NCBI RefSeq assembly: GCF_029962835.1
Contig: NC_080590.1
Coordinates: forward strand, 70,767,501-70,831,500
Reading direction: 5' to 3'
From: Magnolia sinica
Taxonomy: Eukaryota; Streptophyta; Magnoliopsida; Magnoliales; Magnoliaceae
DNA: 64,000 bases
Part shown: positions 1 through 11,684 of the stretch, one piece after another
Layout of the letters: every line of letters starts with the position of its first letter
Position numbering within the stretch: position 1 is the stretch's first letter
Notes under the pieces: generated by a model
Databases searched by the model: none
Told to the model about the DNA's origin: nothing
What the model saw: only the letters and a program-made list of their open reading frames with translations
Program-made: the position numbers and the translations under genes

Positions 1-141
1 TTCTCACGCAACTTTTGTTTTACCTCATCCACATTCTGTATGCTTCCAATTATTTTTATTACTTCAATATTTTTTGTTAGTTTGGGATCCTGCATATGAT
101 GTGACAAGCTCTCATTTAATGTAGAGAGAGTTGATCTTGAG

Positions 142-1977
142 CAAGGTGTCCCGTATCGGTATCGGTTGGTGTAACGGTGACCTCCAAAACCGATACGGAT
201 ACGGGGGTGTAACGGTGATACGGGGGCGTAACGGCCCGTAACGGTGCAAAATTTTTTTTTTGTCAAAAAAATATGAAAAAATATGGATTAAATCCAGAAT
301 ATTCTAAGCATCCCAAATATGCATTCATTTATAAATTGGAACATGTTTATGGTGGTGTAACGGTCCACTCTTTGGTGAGAAGTTGTATGGATTTATGAAT
401 TTATGAACCCGATAACCTGAATTTGACTACAAAATTCATATATTTAATTTTCTAACTATCTACTATCAATGATAGATATATTAGAATGAATGTAATATGA
501 AAATATCTTACATTTAGGTGTTTGCAATTATTTTTGAGGGCCAAAATTCATGCGTAAATAGAAAAAATATAAAAAAATATAAAATGGCACCCCAAATATG
601 TAAAATGCACATTAACATGTTCTACTATGATTAACACATCATATGACATCATTAAAACAGCAAAAGAATCATTAAAAATGATTTTTTGAATTTTCAAAAA
701 AGGGCCGAAATAAATGCGTAAATAGAAAAAAATATAAAAAAATATAAAATGGCACCCCAAATCTGTAAATTGCACATTAACATGTTCTACTATGATTAAC
801 ACATCATATGACATCATTAAAACAGCAAAAGAATCATTAAAAATGATTTTTCGAATTTTCAAAAAAAGGGCCGAAATAAATGCGTAAATAGAAAAAATTA
901 TAAAAAAATATAAAATGGCACCCCAAATCTGTAAAATGCACATTAACATGTTCTACTATGATTAACACATCATATGATGTCATTCAAACAGCAAAAGAAT
1001 CATTAAAAATGATTTTTCGAATTTTCAAAAAAAGGGCCAAAATAAATGCGTAAATAGAAAAAATATATAAAATATATAAAATGCCACCCCAACTCTGTAA
1101 AATGCAGATTAACATGTTCTACTATGATTAAGACATCATATGATGTCATTAAAACAGCAAAAGAATCATTAAAAATGATTTTTCGAATTTTCAAAAAAAG
1201 GGCCAAAATAAATGCGTAAATAGAAAAAATATTAAAAATATAAAATGGCACCCCAAATCTGTAAAATGCACATTAACATGTTCTACTATGATTAACACAT
1301 CACATGATGTCATTAAAACAGCAAAAGAATCATTAAAAAATGATTTTTCGAATTTTCAAAAAAGGGCCAAAATAAATGCGTAAATAGAAAAAAATATTAA
1401 AAAATATAAAATGGCACCCCAAATCTGTAAAATGCACATTAACATGTTCTACTATGATTAACACATCAAATGGCATGATTAAAACAGCAAAACAACCATT
1501 AAAATTTGAATTTTCGAAATTTAAAAAAGGGGCCAAAATTCATGCGTAAATAGAAAAAATATTAAAAAATTATTAAATGGCACCCCAAATCTGTAAAATG
1601 TACATTAACATGTTCTACTATGATTAACACATCATATGACATGATTAAATCAACAAAACATATTAAAAAAAGTATAAATACCTATTTTTTACGAATTTCT
1701 GAAAAATGGCCCACTGTAAAAGGATATAATGTGTTTTTATCTCAAATACCTAGCTAAGGTTGGTCGAAATTAGTAGTAGAAGGAGTGAGAAACAGTTTGG
1801 AAGCAAGAGGTTTCAAAACAACAGCTTAATACGGGCCGTTACGGCCGTTACACCCCGTAACGGGCCCGTATCGGCCGATACGGGTACAAAAAATCGTATC
1901 GGCCGATACGGCCCCGAAACGGGTAACGGTTCGCACCGTTACCGTTACGGCCGATACGTAACCGATTCGGCACACCC
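142..1977. mobile_element. Non-autonomous Mutator-like element, copy A
   Basis: The element is bounded by a 10-bp direct repeat TGATCTTGAG at 132-141 and 1978-1987, the TSD length expected for Mutator-like elements. Imperfect terminal inverted repeats read AGGTGTCCCGTATCGGT (left) and GGGTGTGCCGAATCGGT (right, reverse complement). GC-rich termini of repeated CCGATACG and CCGTTACGG words enclose a very AT-rich core of 165-bp tandem repeats. No transposase coding is visible. Assignment to Mutator rests on TSD length and general form; the TIRs are short and imperfect. Confidence 0.7.
540..1720. repeat. 165-bp tandem repeat array, seven units (copy A)
   Basis: The anchor word GGCACCCCAAAT (GCCACCCCAACT in unit 4) starts at 586, 751, 917, 1083, 1247, 1413 and 1579, a period of 164-166 bp. 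Each unit also carries ACATGTTCTACTATGATTAA and GAATCATTAAAAATGATTTT. Open frames across the array simply restate the period and are not genes. Confidence 0.93.
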
Positions 1978-2374
1978 TGATCTTGAGGCTGCCTTGGAAT
2001 GGTCTATGAAGCACAAACCAAATGGTGGAAATGATTTAGATGCTTCACATAAGCATTCAAGTTATTTAAATGAGGTTTTTTTTTCCTTTTTACTTTATGG
2101 TGGATTGTCTGCAGTGTACAAACATCTAGTTTAATTGTTATTACATATATTGGCTGTAATCTGTTTATGTAATCTGTCATGATGTTTCTGTAATCTGTTT
2201 ATGTAATCTATCATGATGTTTAAGTTTTATGTTTTAGTTAGATTTATGTCTTAGTTAAGTTATAAAAAAATTCATTTAATATATAAAATGGCTACCAAAC
2301 ATAGGACTTTCCAATAATTTGTTGGGTTGAATAGTGAATTTCGGCCGAGTTAATTTATCAGCGTCAACTAAACG
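1978..2374. other. Unique flank between the Mutator-like element and the LTR fragment
   Basis: This 0.4-kb stretch starts with the right TSD and includes a short readable frame (EAALEWSMKHKPNGG) on the plus strand, then AT-rich sequence with a short repeat of GTAATCTGTTTATGTAATCT near 2155-2210. I cannot identify a gene. It may be the remnant of a host gene that took both transposons. The same sequence recurs at 4930-5327. Confidence 0.4.
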
Positions 2375-2629
2375 TGTCACGCCCCAAAGTCAAAAACCGG
2401 GCTCACAAAATTCCCGATTGCCAAATTTGGCGCCGACAGCTTCCATAGTACCCCATTCTCAGCTCCTGGCACCCATATACTAGGTTCTGATCCTGGGATC
2501 CTACAAGGAGATTTTTCAACATAATTTGTTTCATAAGAAGCATAATCATAAGCATAACCCATAATAACAACAAGGAACAACACTACATATCCACTAATAT
2601 AAAAAACTTTAAGTACAATGCATAAGGGA
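2375..2629 (-). mobile_element. Truncated end of a long LTR (minus orientation)
   Basis: It begins TGTCACGCCCC and matches the first 250 bp of the long LTR at 5328. It also matches the reverse complement of the 3' end of the LTR-like unit ending at 36242 (the shared CGGGCTCACAAAATT motif). In copy A the LTR breaks off at about 2629, showing that the duplication breakpoint fell inside the LTR. Confidence 0.8.
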
Positions 2630-2719
2630 TCTGTAGTCTCAATGGGTGCAATTTGAGTAAAGAAATTTCTTACCCTTTTTAGCCTTTTGATATCTACTAT
2701 GAGATTTCTGGCAGACATC

Positions 2720-2943
2720 TATGGAGAATTGGAGATGAAGGAACTACGCATCAAACTGAATGATAAAGTATCAGAGATGGAACGACTGCAATCTAAGTTA
2801 ATCAGAAGAGACTTGGAAGAAGAAACAGAGGACCTGCTAAGAGTAGTTTAAAAGCTGTTATTTCGACCTTAGAGAAGGAGAATGCCAATCTTAAGGTTGA
2901 TACTTCTACACATTCCAGAATGAAGTATGCTTTTGCTTTGTCT
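2720..2943 (+). pseudogene. Coiled-coil exon fragment, unidentified gene
   Basis: After a good acceptor (TTTCTGGCAG, ending at 2719) an open stretch reads DIYGELEMKELRIKLNDKV and continues with heptad-like leucines and charged residues. A +1 shift near 2845 leads into AVISTLEKENANLKVD. This looks like one or two coiled-coil exons of a real gene caught beside the duplication junction. The parent gene is not recognised, and no start, stop or further exons can be assigned. Confidence 0.35.
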
Positions 2944-3102
2944 AGTAGTTGTTATCAGTATTTCTCACGCAACTTTTGTTTTACCTCATCCACATTCTGT
3001 ATGCTTCCAATTATTTTTATTACTTCAATGTTTTTTGTTAGTTTGGGATCCTGCATATGATGTGACAAGCTCTCATTTAATGTAGAGAGAGTTGATCTTG
3101 AG

Positions 3103-4929
3103 CAAGGTGTCCCGTATCGGTATCGGTTGGTGTAACGGTGACCTCCAAAACCGATACGGATACGGGGGTGTAACGGTGATACGGGGGCGTAACGGCCCGT
3201 AACGGTGCAAAATTTTTTTTTTGTCAAAAAAATATGAAAAAATATGGATTAAATCCAGAATATTCTAAGCATCCCAAATATGCATTCATTTATAAATTGG
3301 AACATGTTTATGGTGGTGTAACGGTCCACTCTTTGGTGAGAAGTTGTATCGGACTATCTGATGAATTTATGAACCAGATAACCTGAATTTGACTACAAAA
3401 TTCATATATTTAATTTTCTAACTATCTACTATCAATGATAGATATATTAGAATGAATGTAATATGAAAATATCTTACATTTAGGTGTTTGCAATTATTTT
3501 TGAGGGCCAAAATTCATGCGTAAATAGAAAAAAATATAAAAAAAAAATATAAAATGGCACCCCAAATATGTAAAATGCACATTAACATGTTCTACTATGA
3601 TTAACACATCATATGACATCATTAAAACAGCAAAAGAATCATTAAAAAATGATTTTTTGAATTTTCAAAAAAAGGGCCGAAATAAATGCGTAAATAGAAA
3701 AAAATATAAAAAAAATATAAAATGGCACCCCAAATATGTAAATTGCACATTAACATGTTCTACTATGATTAACACATCATATGACATCATTAAAACAGCA
3801 AAAGAATCATTAAAAATGATTTTTCGAATTTTCAAAAAAAGGGCCGAAATAAATGCGTAAATAGAAAAAATATAAAAAAATATAAAATGGCACCCCAAAT
3901 CTGTAAAATGCACATTAACATGTTCTACTATGATTAACACATCATATGATGTCATTCAAACAGCAAAAGAATCATTAAAAATTATATTTCCAATTATCAA
4001 AAAATTGCCCAAAATAAATCCTAAAATATAAAAAAAATATAAAATATATAAAATGGCACCCCAAATCTGTAAAATGCACATTAACATGTTCTACTATGAT
4101 TAACACATCATATGATGTCATTAAAACAGCAAAAGAATCATTAAAAATTGATTTTTCGAATTAAAAAAAAAATGGCCAAAATTCATACGTAAATAGAAAA
4201 AAATATTAAAAATATAAAATGGCACCCCAAATCTGTAAAATGCACATTAACATGTTCTACTATGATTAACACATCATATGACGTCATTAAAACAGCAAAA
4301 GAATCATTAAAAAATGATTTTTCGAATTTTTAAAAAAGGGCCAAAATAAATGCGTAAATAGAAAAAAATATTAAAAAATATAAAATGGCACCCCAAATCT
4401 GTAAAATGCACACTAACATGTTCTACTATGATTAACACATCAAATGGCATGATTAAAACAGCAAAACAAACATTAAAATTTGAATTTTCGAAATTTAAAA
4501 AAAGGTGCCAAAATTCATGCGTAAATAGAAAAAATATTAAAAAATTATTAAATGGCACCCCAAATCTGTAAAATGTACATTAACATGTTCTACTATGATT
4601 AACACATCATATGACATGATTAAAACAACAAAACATATTAAAAAAAGTATAAATACCTATTTTTTACGAATTTCTGAAAAATGGCCCACCGAGCTTTGAT
4701 TCAAAAAAATCTGTGATATAATGTGTTTTTATCTCAAATACCTAGCTAAGATTGGTCGAAATTAGTAGTAGAAGGAGTGAAAAACTGTTTGGAAGCAAAA
4801 GGTTTCAAAAAAACAGCAAAAAATGAGCTAAAAATGAAAAAAAAAAAAAGTTACCGTTACGGGCCCGTATCGGCCGATAAGGGTACAAAGTTACCGTTAC
4901 GGCCGATACGTAACCGATTCGGCACACCC
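3103..4929. mobile_element. Non-autonomous Mutator-like element, copy B
   Basis: Same structure as the element at 142, with TSD TGATCTTGAG at 3093-3102 and 4930-4939. Seven 165-bp units are present. The right GC-rich terminus is shorter than in copy A: part of the CCGATACG/CCGTTACGG block is missing near 4850-4890 and an A-rich run occupies that place. Confidence 0.7.
3509..4690. repeat. 165-bp tandem repeat array, seven units (copy B)
   Basis: Anchor GGCACCCCAAAT starts at 3556, 3724, 3889, 4055, 4221, 4387 and 4553, a period of 165-168 bp. Units line up one-to-one with copy A, so the array did not expand or contract after the large duplication. Confidence 0.92.
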
Positions 4930-6318
4930 TGATCTTGAGGCTGCCTTGGAATGGTCTATGAAGCACAAACCAAATGGTGGAAATGATTTAGATGCTTCAC
5001 ATAAGCATTCAAGTTATTTAAATGAGCTTTTTTTTTTCCTTTTTACTTTATGGTGGATTATCTACAGTGTACAAACATCTAGTTTAATTGTTATTACATA
5101 TATTGGCTGTAATCTGTTTATGTAATCTGTCATGATGTTTCTGTAATCTGCTTATGTAATCTATCATGATGTTTAAGTTTTATGTTTTAGTTAGATTTAT
5201 GTCTTAGTTAAGTTTTAAAAAAATTCATTTAATATATAAAATGGCTACCAAACATAGGACTTTCCAATAATTTGTTGGATTGAATAGTGAATTTCGGCCG
5301 AGTTAATTTATCGGCGTCAACTAAACGTGTCATGCCCCAAAGTCAAAAACCGGGCTCACAAAATTCCTGATCGCCAAATTTGGCGCCGACAGCTTCCATA
5401 GTACCCCATCTCAGCTCCTGACACCCATATACTAGGTTCTGATCCTGGGATCCTACAAGGAGGTTTTTCAACATAATTTGTTTCATAAGAAGCATAACCA
5501 TAAGCATAACCCATAATAACAATAAGGAACAACACTACATATCCACTAATATAAAAAACTTTAAGTACAATGCATAAGGGAAATACAATATCAATATCAA
5601 AAACTCCAGAAGCTTGGCTGTATGCTCCTGCCTTAGCTCGACTACGTCCTTGCATCACTTGCACGCATCTATCGTGCATAAGCTTATCGAAAGCTTAGAG
5701 GGCGGTGTAGGTGGGTGCGCAATATAGGTGTCAGGCATACAATACAAGTCCATAAATCATACAATATTAGAAAAATGGAAATACTAACAAGTCCATGAAT
5801 GTCATAAACCTTATTCAAAATGCGTAATCACCGTAAACCAAAGTCATATGCGGGGGATATAATGCAATATGACGCCATTTGTGGAGGATGTAAAGCAATA
5901 AGATGCTATATGCAGAAGATGCAATGCAATAAGATGCCATATGCAGGGGATGTAATGCAATATGCGGTGCTAGAGCGTGAAGTCGGGATGATAGTACGTA
6001 GTATCGTAAGCTGTGAGGTCCACCATAAGGGACTTCTATCCAAACTAGTCCCATACCTAAATTTGGATAGCTAGACTTAATGTGGTAAACTTCTAATCTC
6101 AGGTTGGTCGCGTACCCAACCGAAATCGTGGTTATTGCGAATGTACACATAATGGTATAATTACGCACTACTAGCCCGAGTGGCTAGTGAATGGATGAGT
6201 AGGTCAATGCTAAACGTGCAACCTCCACTCAGTAGATCCACATATCAGTACCGGACTTCTCTGAGATAACATATATCAGTACAGTTCCTCTCTGGACAAT
6301 CACCGGGTCTAATACACT

Positions 6319-7161
6319 TAGGGTTGTACATCGAGCCGAGTCGAGTCAAGGTGGGCCAAGCTCGGCTTGACTCGTCCATGCTATACTCGAGTTCGAGCTC
6401 AAGCTCAAGCTCGCCCTCGAGCTCAACATTGAAGCTTGGCTTGTTTGCCAAAGCTATTAAGTTGAGTTTGAGTTAAGCTAGTGGTTCGAGTCGAGTCGAG
6501 TTTACCTTGAGTCAAGTTCGAGCTTGTTTATATGTTAACCCAACTCAAACCCCAACCCGACCTAACCTGACCCCCCCAACCCGACCGAACCCATCGCCCA
6601 AAGCCCAACTGGCCAACCTCACCCAATCTGATTATTATTTGAAAATAAAAAATTTAAAAAAAAAAAACTAAAATTATATAATTATTGTATTAAATAAAAA
6701 ATAAACCTACCTTCGTTTGTGAATGCTTGGATGGTGGCTGAATGGGCTGACTGCTGAGCGGGCCGAGTTGGAGAATGAGAGAGTAGAGGACAGGCCAGCA
6801 GTGATCAGCGAGAGGGCAACAGCTGGGTTGGGTTAGGGGAAAAAAGAGAGAGGGAGGGTAAGGGGTATGGGCACGGTCGAGTAGGGCTTGTTTGTTTGTT
6901 TATTTAAAACAAAAAACTTTTAAGTATGTGTGTGTGTGTGTGCATATTAAAAATTTTACTCAAGCCGAGTCAAGCTCGAGTTCGAGCTTCGAGTTGAGTC
7001 GAGTTGAAATGCACCCTGCTCGAACTCAGCTTAAACTCAACTCGAGCTTCAAAAATTTAGCTTGACTAGGTTCGAGTCAGCCATTCAAGCCGAGTAATCC
7101 GAGCTGACACGACCCGAGTCGAGCGAGCTTTTCGAGCTAGCTTAACTAGTGTACAGCCCTA
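6319..7161. mobile_element. Non-autonomous hAT element, 843 bp
   Basis: A perfect 8-bp TSD AATACACT lies at 6311-6318 and 7162-7169. The terminal inverted repeats are TAGGGTTGTACA and TGTACAGCCCTA (one mismatch). Both subterminal regions are crowded with GAGTCGAG and GAGCTCGAG words, the usual form of hAT transposase-binding repeats. The middle is AT-rich, with a TG microsatellite near 6926-6942. No transposase coding is present. Confidence 0.92.
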
Positions 7162-7169
7162 AATACACT

Positions 7170-9118
7170 CCACGCCAGCTTGCCGCCCCATCTAAGCATA
7201 CAACTGGGCAAGTGGAAAAGATCTCACTATCTGCTTGCTAATATCAGGCCCGGCTCATCGATAGCAGACCCATTCCTCAAGCTGGGTCAAACTCTTGCCC
7301 CCTCACTCGGGCGGGTAAGGCCACACCCCCTTCCAACAGACCATATCACAGTGGGAGACGCGGCCAACTAGTATCCGACCCTCATGCACTCATGCATCCA
7401 CTCGGTCTAGACATTGGAGCATCCCCTGGCCTCGAGGGTTTAGGGACTTTCACCCACAGACATCTAACGTGCCCATATACTAGAACCAAATATTTTTGGT
7501 GTCCCATATGACTATCCACGATATGCCTATAGAGGCCACAGCCCTGATATCACTAGGGCGAATAGTGATTATACCACATAAAATGAGATGCATGAGTCAT
7601 ACCATCCAATCATGCATCAAACCTACGCATAACGTGCGATCATGTAGGGCAACTCCGTCTCACAGGGAGTCTCATAATCAACTAGCCCAATGACATATGC
7701 TATGGTCAATCACTCCTCACAACAAGCATACATATGATGCGTATGGGCATGTATCATGATGTAATAAAGTACATAAGCATGATTATAAGGCAGACATCAA
7801 TAATCCACAACCAACCTTCTCCGGCATGTCACATATGAACAGTATAAACTAAGTGACATACTCCCTTTACAACTATAAGAGTTCATGTGGCATGTTTAAT
7901 ATTATCCTTCCAAGGCTCTGCATGATCTAAGATGGGGATGGTGGTGGGTCTTGCCCATACGTCGAGATAGGTTCTATGCACTTGATACCACATATCCTTT
8001 CATCTACAGCAAGGAGGTGATGATGATGTACTAATGTCAAGGATGGGCCTTACACTCTTCCAAAGAAGGCGGACTATGTGGACGATATATACATAACACG
8101 TGGTCCTAACAATTGATCACAAAGGTAAGATACATCCTAAGGGTAAGTCAAGCGGGTACACAACAAGTGGTCCTTCTCACTATCTTTATCGTACAACGAC
8201 TGGGCTTTTCTATGGGGCTTGATATGAATACAAGGCGGGCCCTGATGTGATTCACACATCCAAGACTATGTGCCTTTTATAAATGGATGGGGTAGCTTGC
8301 TCATCATCTAAGAGGGCCTTGGGTTTGGGTCACTAAACTCGGACAAACACATGTATTTGGGTGGTCTACATTTACCATGGAAGGTCCGGTATGAACACAA
8401 GGAGGGCTCTAATACTTGGGTAGTCCTACAAGATGTGAGAAGCATCATTATCAATGGGGCCGAGTGGTTTGGTGTAGCCCAACAAGGGAAGGTGGGTATC
8501 ATAAGGGCCCAACGGTTTGGGATAGCCTAATCATGGCAAGGTATATCTGCCACTCATGTAGGATTTGAGTGAAAGGGAGGAAGAACGGGGAATAGGCTTA
8601 ACAATGGGCCTTAGGGAGACTTAATAGTGCTGTCCACTTGGGATTTCATCTGACTCATGATGGGCCCCCTGGCCCTCATGCTAGCTGGGAAGGTGGATGG
8701 TTAGCCTGTGTAGAACACATATGTCAAGGTGGATAGCCCAAAACCTAGAAAATGGACAAATAGTGTGGATATGCACACAATATAGTGGGCCACACAGGGC
8801 AGCGCCATGGTCTAAAATGGATGAGCTACGTGCATATGATACACCCATCAAGGTGGGCTTCAAGGTTTGGTCAATCCTTCTAACATCAATGTAGGCCCAA
8901 TGGTTTGGGATAACCCACTAAGAGGATATGAGAATGGGCCTAACAACGGGCCCTTGGGAGGATTACAATGTGGACATTTAACCACCATTTCTCGTACAAT
9001 GTAGACATTTAACCATCATTGCTCCCAAGGCTTGGCCCATTAGAACTTATCCTATAATGGGGTCCATGGTCTTTGTACTAACTAGGAAAATGGATGGACA
9101 TCACAAACATCATCACAT
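7170..9118. other. Interior of the minus-oriented LTR, no gene
   Basis: Sequence collinear, in reverse, with parts of 34.2-35.6 kb: CATATGATGCGTATGGGCATG near 7735 and GGCCTCGAGG near 7430. From about 8.2 kb it becomes rich in TGGGCC and GGGCCTT words. Short open frames occur in several phases, with no recognisable protein. Confidence 0.6.
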
Positions 9119-9535
9119 AGGCCTCATACACATCATTATGGGCCTCACTCAAGAGCCTCATATCCATCACAATGGGCCTCACACAAGGGCCTCACATAAA
9201 TCACAAAGGGCCTTACATACATCACATTGGGCCTCACTCAAGGGCCTCATATACATCGCATTGGGCCTCACACAAGGGCCTCATATACATCACATTGGGC
9301 CTCATCACATGGGCCTCCTATACATCACATTAGGCCTCACACAAGGGCCTCATATACATCACATTGGGCCTCACACAAGGTCCTCATATACATCACATTG
9401 GGCCTCATCACATGGGCCTCCTATATATCACATTGGGCCTCATCACATGGGCCTCATATACATCACATTGGGCCTCACACAAGGGCCTCATATACATCAC
9501 ATTGGGCCTCATCACAAGGGCCTCATGTACATCCC
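9119..9535. repeat. 36-bp tandem repeat array rich in GGGCCT
   Basis: About twelve imperfect units alternate ATTGGGCCTCAYACAAGGGC and TCATATACATCAC segments. Some units substitute CATCACATGGGCCTCC. The array lies in the same long LTR type that, at 34.37 kb, carries an 89-bp array of different sequence but the same GGCCCA vocabulary. The array gives an open plus frame of repeated peptide that is a by-product of the period. Confidence 0.9.
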
Positions 9536-10396
9536 ATGATCTAGGCACAATGGGAGGATGGTGTGTGTAACACATACATCATAATGGACCTTATGGGTAG
9601 CCCATATATTCCAGAAAATAAATGGACAGCATGAATATAGAACATATACAACATGTGGGCCTACAGCCCTGCACGGTGTGAATAAAATACATCAAGATGG
9701 GCCTGCAAGATGGGCCCCACCAAATTGACAGTGTGTATGCAACACACATCACGATGGGCTTGAACAGTTCAGGTGGGCTCACCATCCATGGCCAGACGAT
9801 GAGGATATATAGCACAAACATCATTATGGGTCGCACCGTCCAGGGATGGATGGTGCAGATACAACACAGACCTCAAGGTGGGCCCCACCCCGACATGTGC
9901 AGCACGTATAGGGTGGGTCCCACATCCAGAAAATGGACGGACGACGTCGAATAAAACACATATATCATGAGGGTCCCACCATCCAGCAAGCTAAACGGTG
10001 CAGATATACAATACATACATTATAGGGGGCTCCACCGTCCATGGCTAGATGGTGGATGGGATGGATGAACGCATACATCTGGTGGGTCCACACGTGTGGC
10101 CCACCAGCTTGTATCAAGCTGATATCTGCATTTTCTCTTCATCTGGGCCTGTCCTGATGGGCAGGCGGTGGGCCTGCCACTAGACGGCATGGATATAATA
10201 TATGGATCAAGGTGGTGTCCATGTGGTGGGCCACACAGCTCGAGATTAGGCTAATATTTGTATTTTTCATTCTTTCAGGCTGGCCCAAAAATGGGCAGCA
10301 AGGTGGGTCCACCAACTGGACGTCCAGAAAATTCTGGACAATAGATGTCCCATACATGCATCATCAGGTGGGCCACACATCACCATGAAAGAATGG
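9536..10396. other. LTR interior of GTGGGCCCCACC/CCGTCCA modules, no gene
   Basis: Repeated modules GGTGGGCCCCACC, CACCGTCCA and ACACATACATCA follow one another with varied spacing. The same vocabulary recurs at 33.0-34.0 kb and 45.2-46.9 kb. No coding signal is seen. Confidence 0.7.

Positions 10397-10441
<45 letters not shown>
10397..10441. repeat. (GA)n microsatellite
   Basis: About 22 near-perfect GA repeats follow ATGGGG. Confidence 0.97.
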
Positions 10442-10446
<5 letters not shown>

Positions 10447-11684
10447 CGGCCATGGGAGGGAGGAACTCTACCACTATGATCTCCTCTCCTATCCTTACAA
10501 CATATACATCAATGGGACCCAAAATAGGTGGGCTATACATCAGAAAAATCTGGTGGGGAAATCCTATTTCCACCATATAAATCAAGGCCTAGGTGGACTT
10601 CATGCACTTGGAAATCAAATCAAACATCATGGTGGGGTCCATAGAGAATGGCCCCACCATGGATTCATGCATGCAAGCTAAGGTGAGCCATTGGCCACAC
10701 CTAGAGGTCAAGGTAGGATCCTCACCATTGATTGGCGGGTCCTAGTTGCCTCATGCTAGAAAAATTAAAAAATCTATGCAAGAAAACACAAATCTAATCC
10801 TAGAAAAGCACCCACCTCTCTAACTTCTCCTTCTTCCACTTCTAGGTTCCAATGCTTCAAGGGAAGGGATTTAATGGTTGAGATGGGGTTTGGAGGGCTG
10901 GATTTGAGGGAACTAGAGCTTGAAGTGGCTGGATTTTCTCACCAAGGTGAGACGTCCATGGCTTCTCTTACTAGGGGAGATGAGAAATGAGGGAGAAAGG
11001 GAAGGAGAGAGGGATGTAGTGGTGTGATGATTGCTTGTAAGATAATAATGACTTGTAAGAGAGGCATGGGGCTAACAATGAGTGCATGTTAGAAGCATGG
11101 GGCTAGGGTGACATCATCCTACCCTAGGTAGGATAGGGTGATGTCACCATCGTGATTACTTTCCAGGGTAATGCACTAGGACACCTCGGGTTCCACAATC
11201 ATGTGATTAACGGCCTGTAAATCACAATGCGCGGGCCAGATCTCTCAATCATTTTCCTAAGAAGACTACTTGTTTCTAACATTTTGACACACCTGATGAG
11301 CTGACCAACCTGATTTTGGGCTAGAGCTACTGTGCAATTGGACCCACCTCATGATAGCTTGTTCTTGCACCCGATGTCAACATTACGGAGTTCATAAGCT
11401 TGGGATATTTCATCTATTTTCTTGCTATTTCTGTTTTGTGGCATACCTTTCATGACATGAGAAGTGGTGTCCTGACTGTTTAGTTTTTCTTTCTTTCCAA
11501 ATTTGATTCACAATAATGTTTTCATTATCTTTCAACTGAAAAAAGAAAAGAAAAAAGAAAATAATGAAGTGGATGTAGAACAAATGAAAGCAGAAATTTG
11601 AAGTTTCAGTACTTGAATTGAATGTTCTCAATCTTTTTTCTTAACTAGTGTATTGTGTTGGTGTCTTTTGAGTAAGTGTGTAAT
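10442..11684. other. Right part of the minus LTR and flank, no confident gene
   Basis: On the minus strand, 10.8-11.1 kb reads as a pyrimidine-rich leader (CATCCCTCTCTCCTTCCC and similar), comparable in position to the CT-rich leader of the 31979 unit near 32.43 kb. 11.28-11.64 kb is AT-rich and not recognised. Confidence 0.45.

Larger units (their letters stand above)
1..2629. repeat. Tandem segmental duplication, copy A (left edge outside window)
   Basis: Bases 1-2629 recur nearly unchanged at 2962-5581, including flanks, inserted element and the first part of a long LTR. The window starts inside copy A. The copy ends within an LTR fragment and is followed by 330 bp (2631-2961) that has no counterpart after copy B. 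The offset is 2961 bp at the left and 2952 bp at the right, so only small indels separate the copies. Both carry the same Mutator-like element with the same TSD, so the duplication came after that insertion. Confidence 0.93.
2962..5581. repeat. Tandem segmental duplication, copy B
   Basis: Second copy of 1-2629. It keeps the same element, TSD and flank, then continues past 5581 into the full minus-oriented LTR, whereas copy A stops. Copy B is therefore the arrangement contiguous with the intact LTR. Confidence 0.93.
5328..11282 (-). mobile_element. Very long LTR, minus orientation, probably solo; right edge unresolved
   Basis: The left edge TGTCATGCCCC is the reverse complement of a typical LTR 3' end. 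Stretches match the reverse complement of the 31979-36242 unit in order: the GGATCCTACAAGGAG end, the AAGCTTATGCACGA region near 5680, and TGCGTATGGGCATGTATCAT near 7740. No primer-binding site lies outside the left edge and no pol coding flanks the right, which favours a solo LTR. The right end is uncertain: similarity fades after about 10.7 kb, and a CA candidate lies near 11282. Without the hAT insertion the unit would be about 5.1 kb. Confidence 0.6.

Noticed and set aside
548-949. Minus-strand open frames across the 165-bp arrays
   Set aside because: The repeated peptide follows the tandem period; low-complexity Phe/Tyr/Ile-rich, present in both duplicates.
9119-9535. CRISPR-like regular repeats
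   Set aside because: Units are contiguous imperfect tandem repeats without unique spacers, in a plant LTR.
9057-9539. 160-codon open frame on the plus strand
   Set aside because: It merely translates the 36-bp tandem array; other frames are open over the same array and no domain is seen.
10364-10585. Frames over the GA microsatellite
   Set aside because: Dinucleotide repeat artefact.
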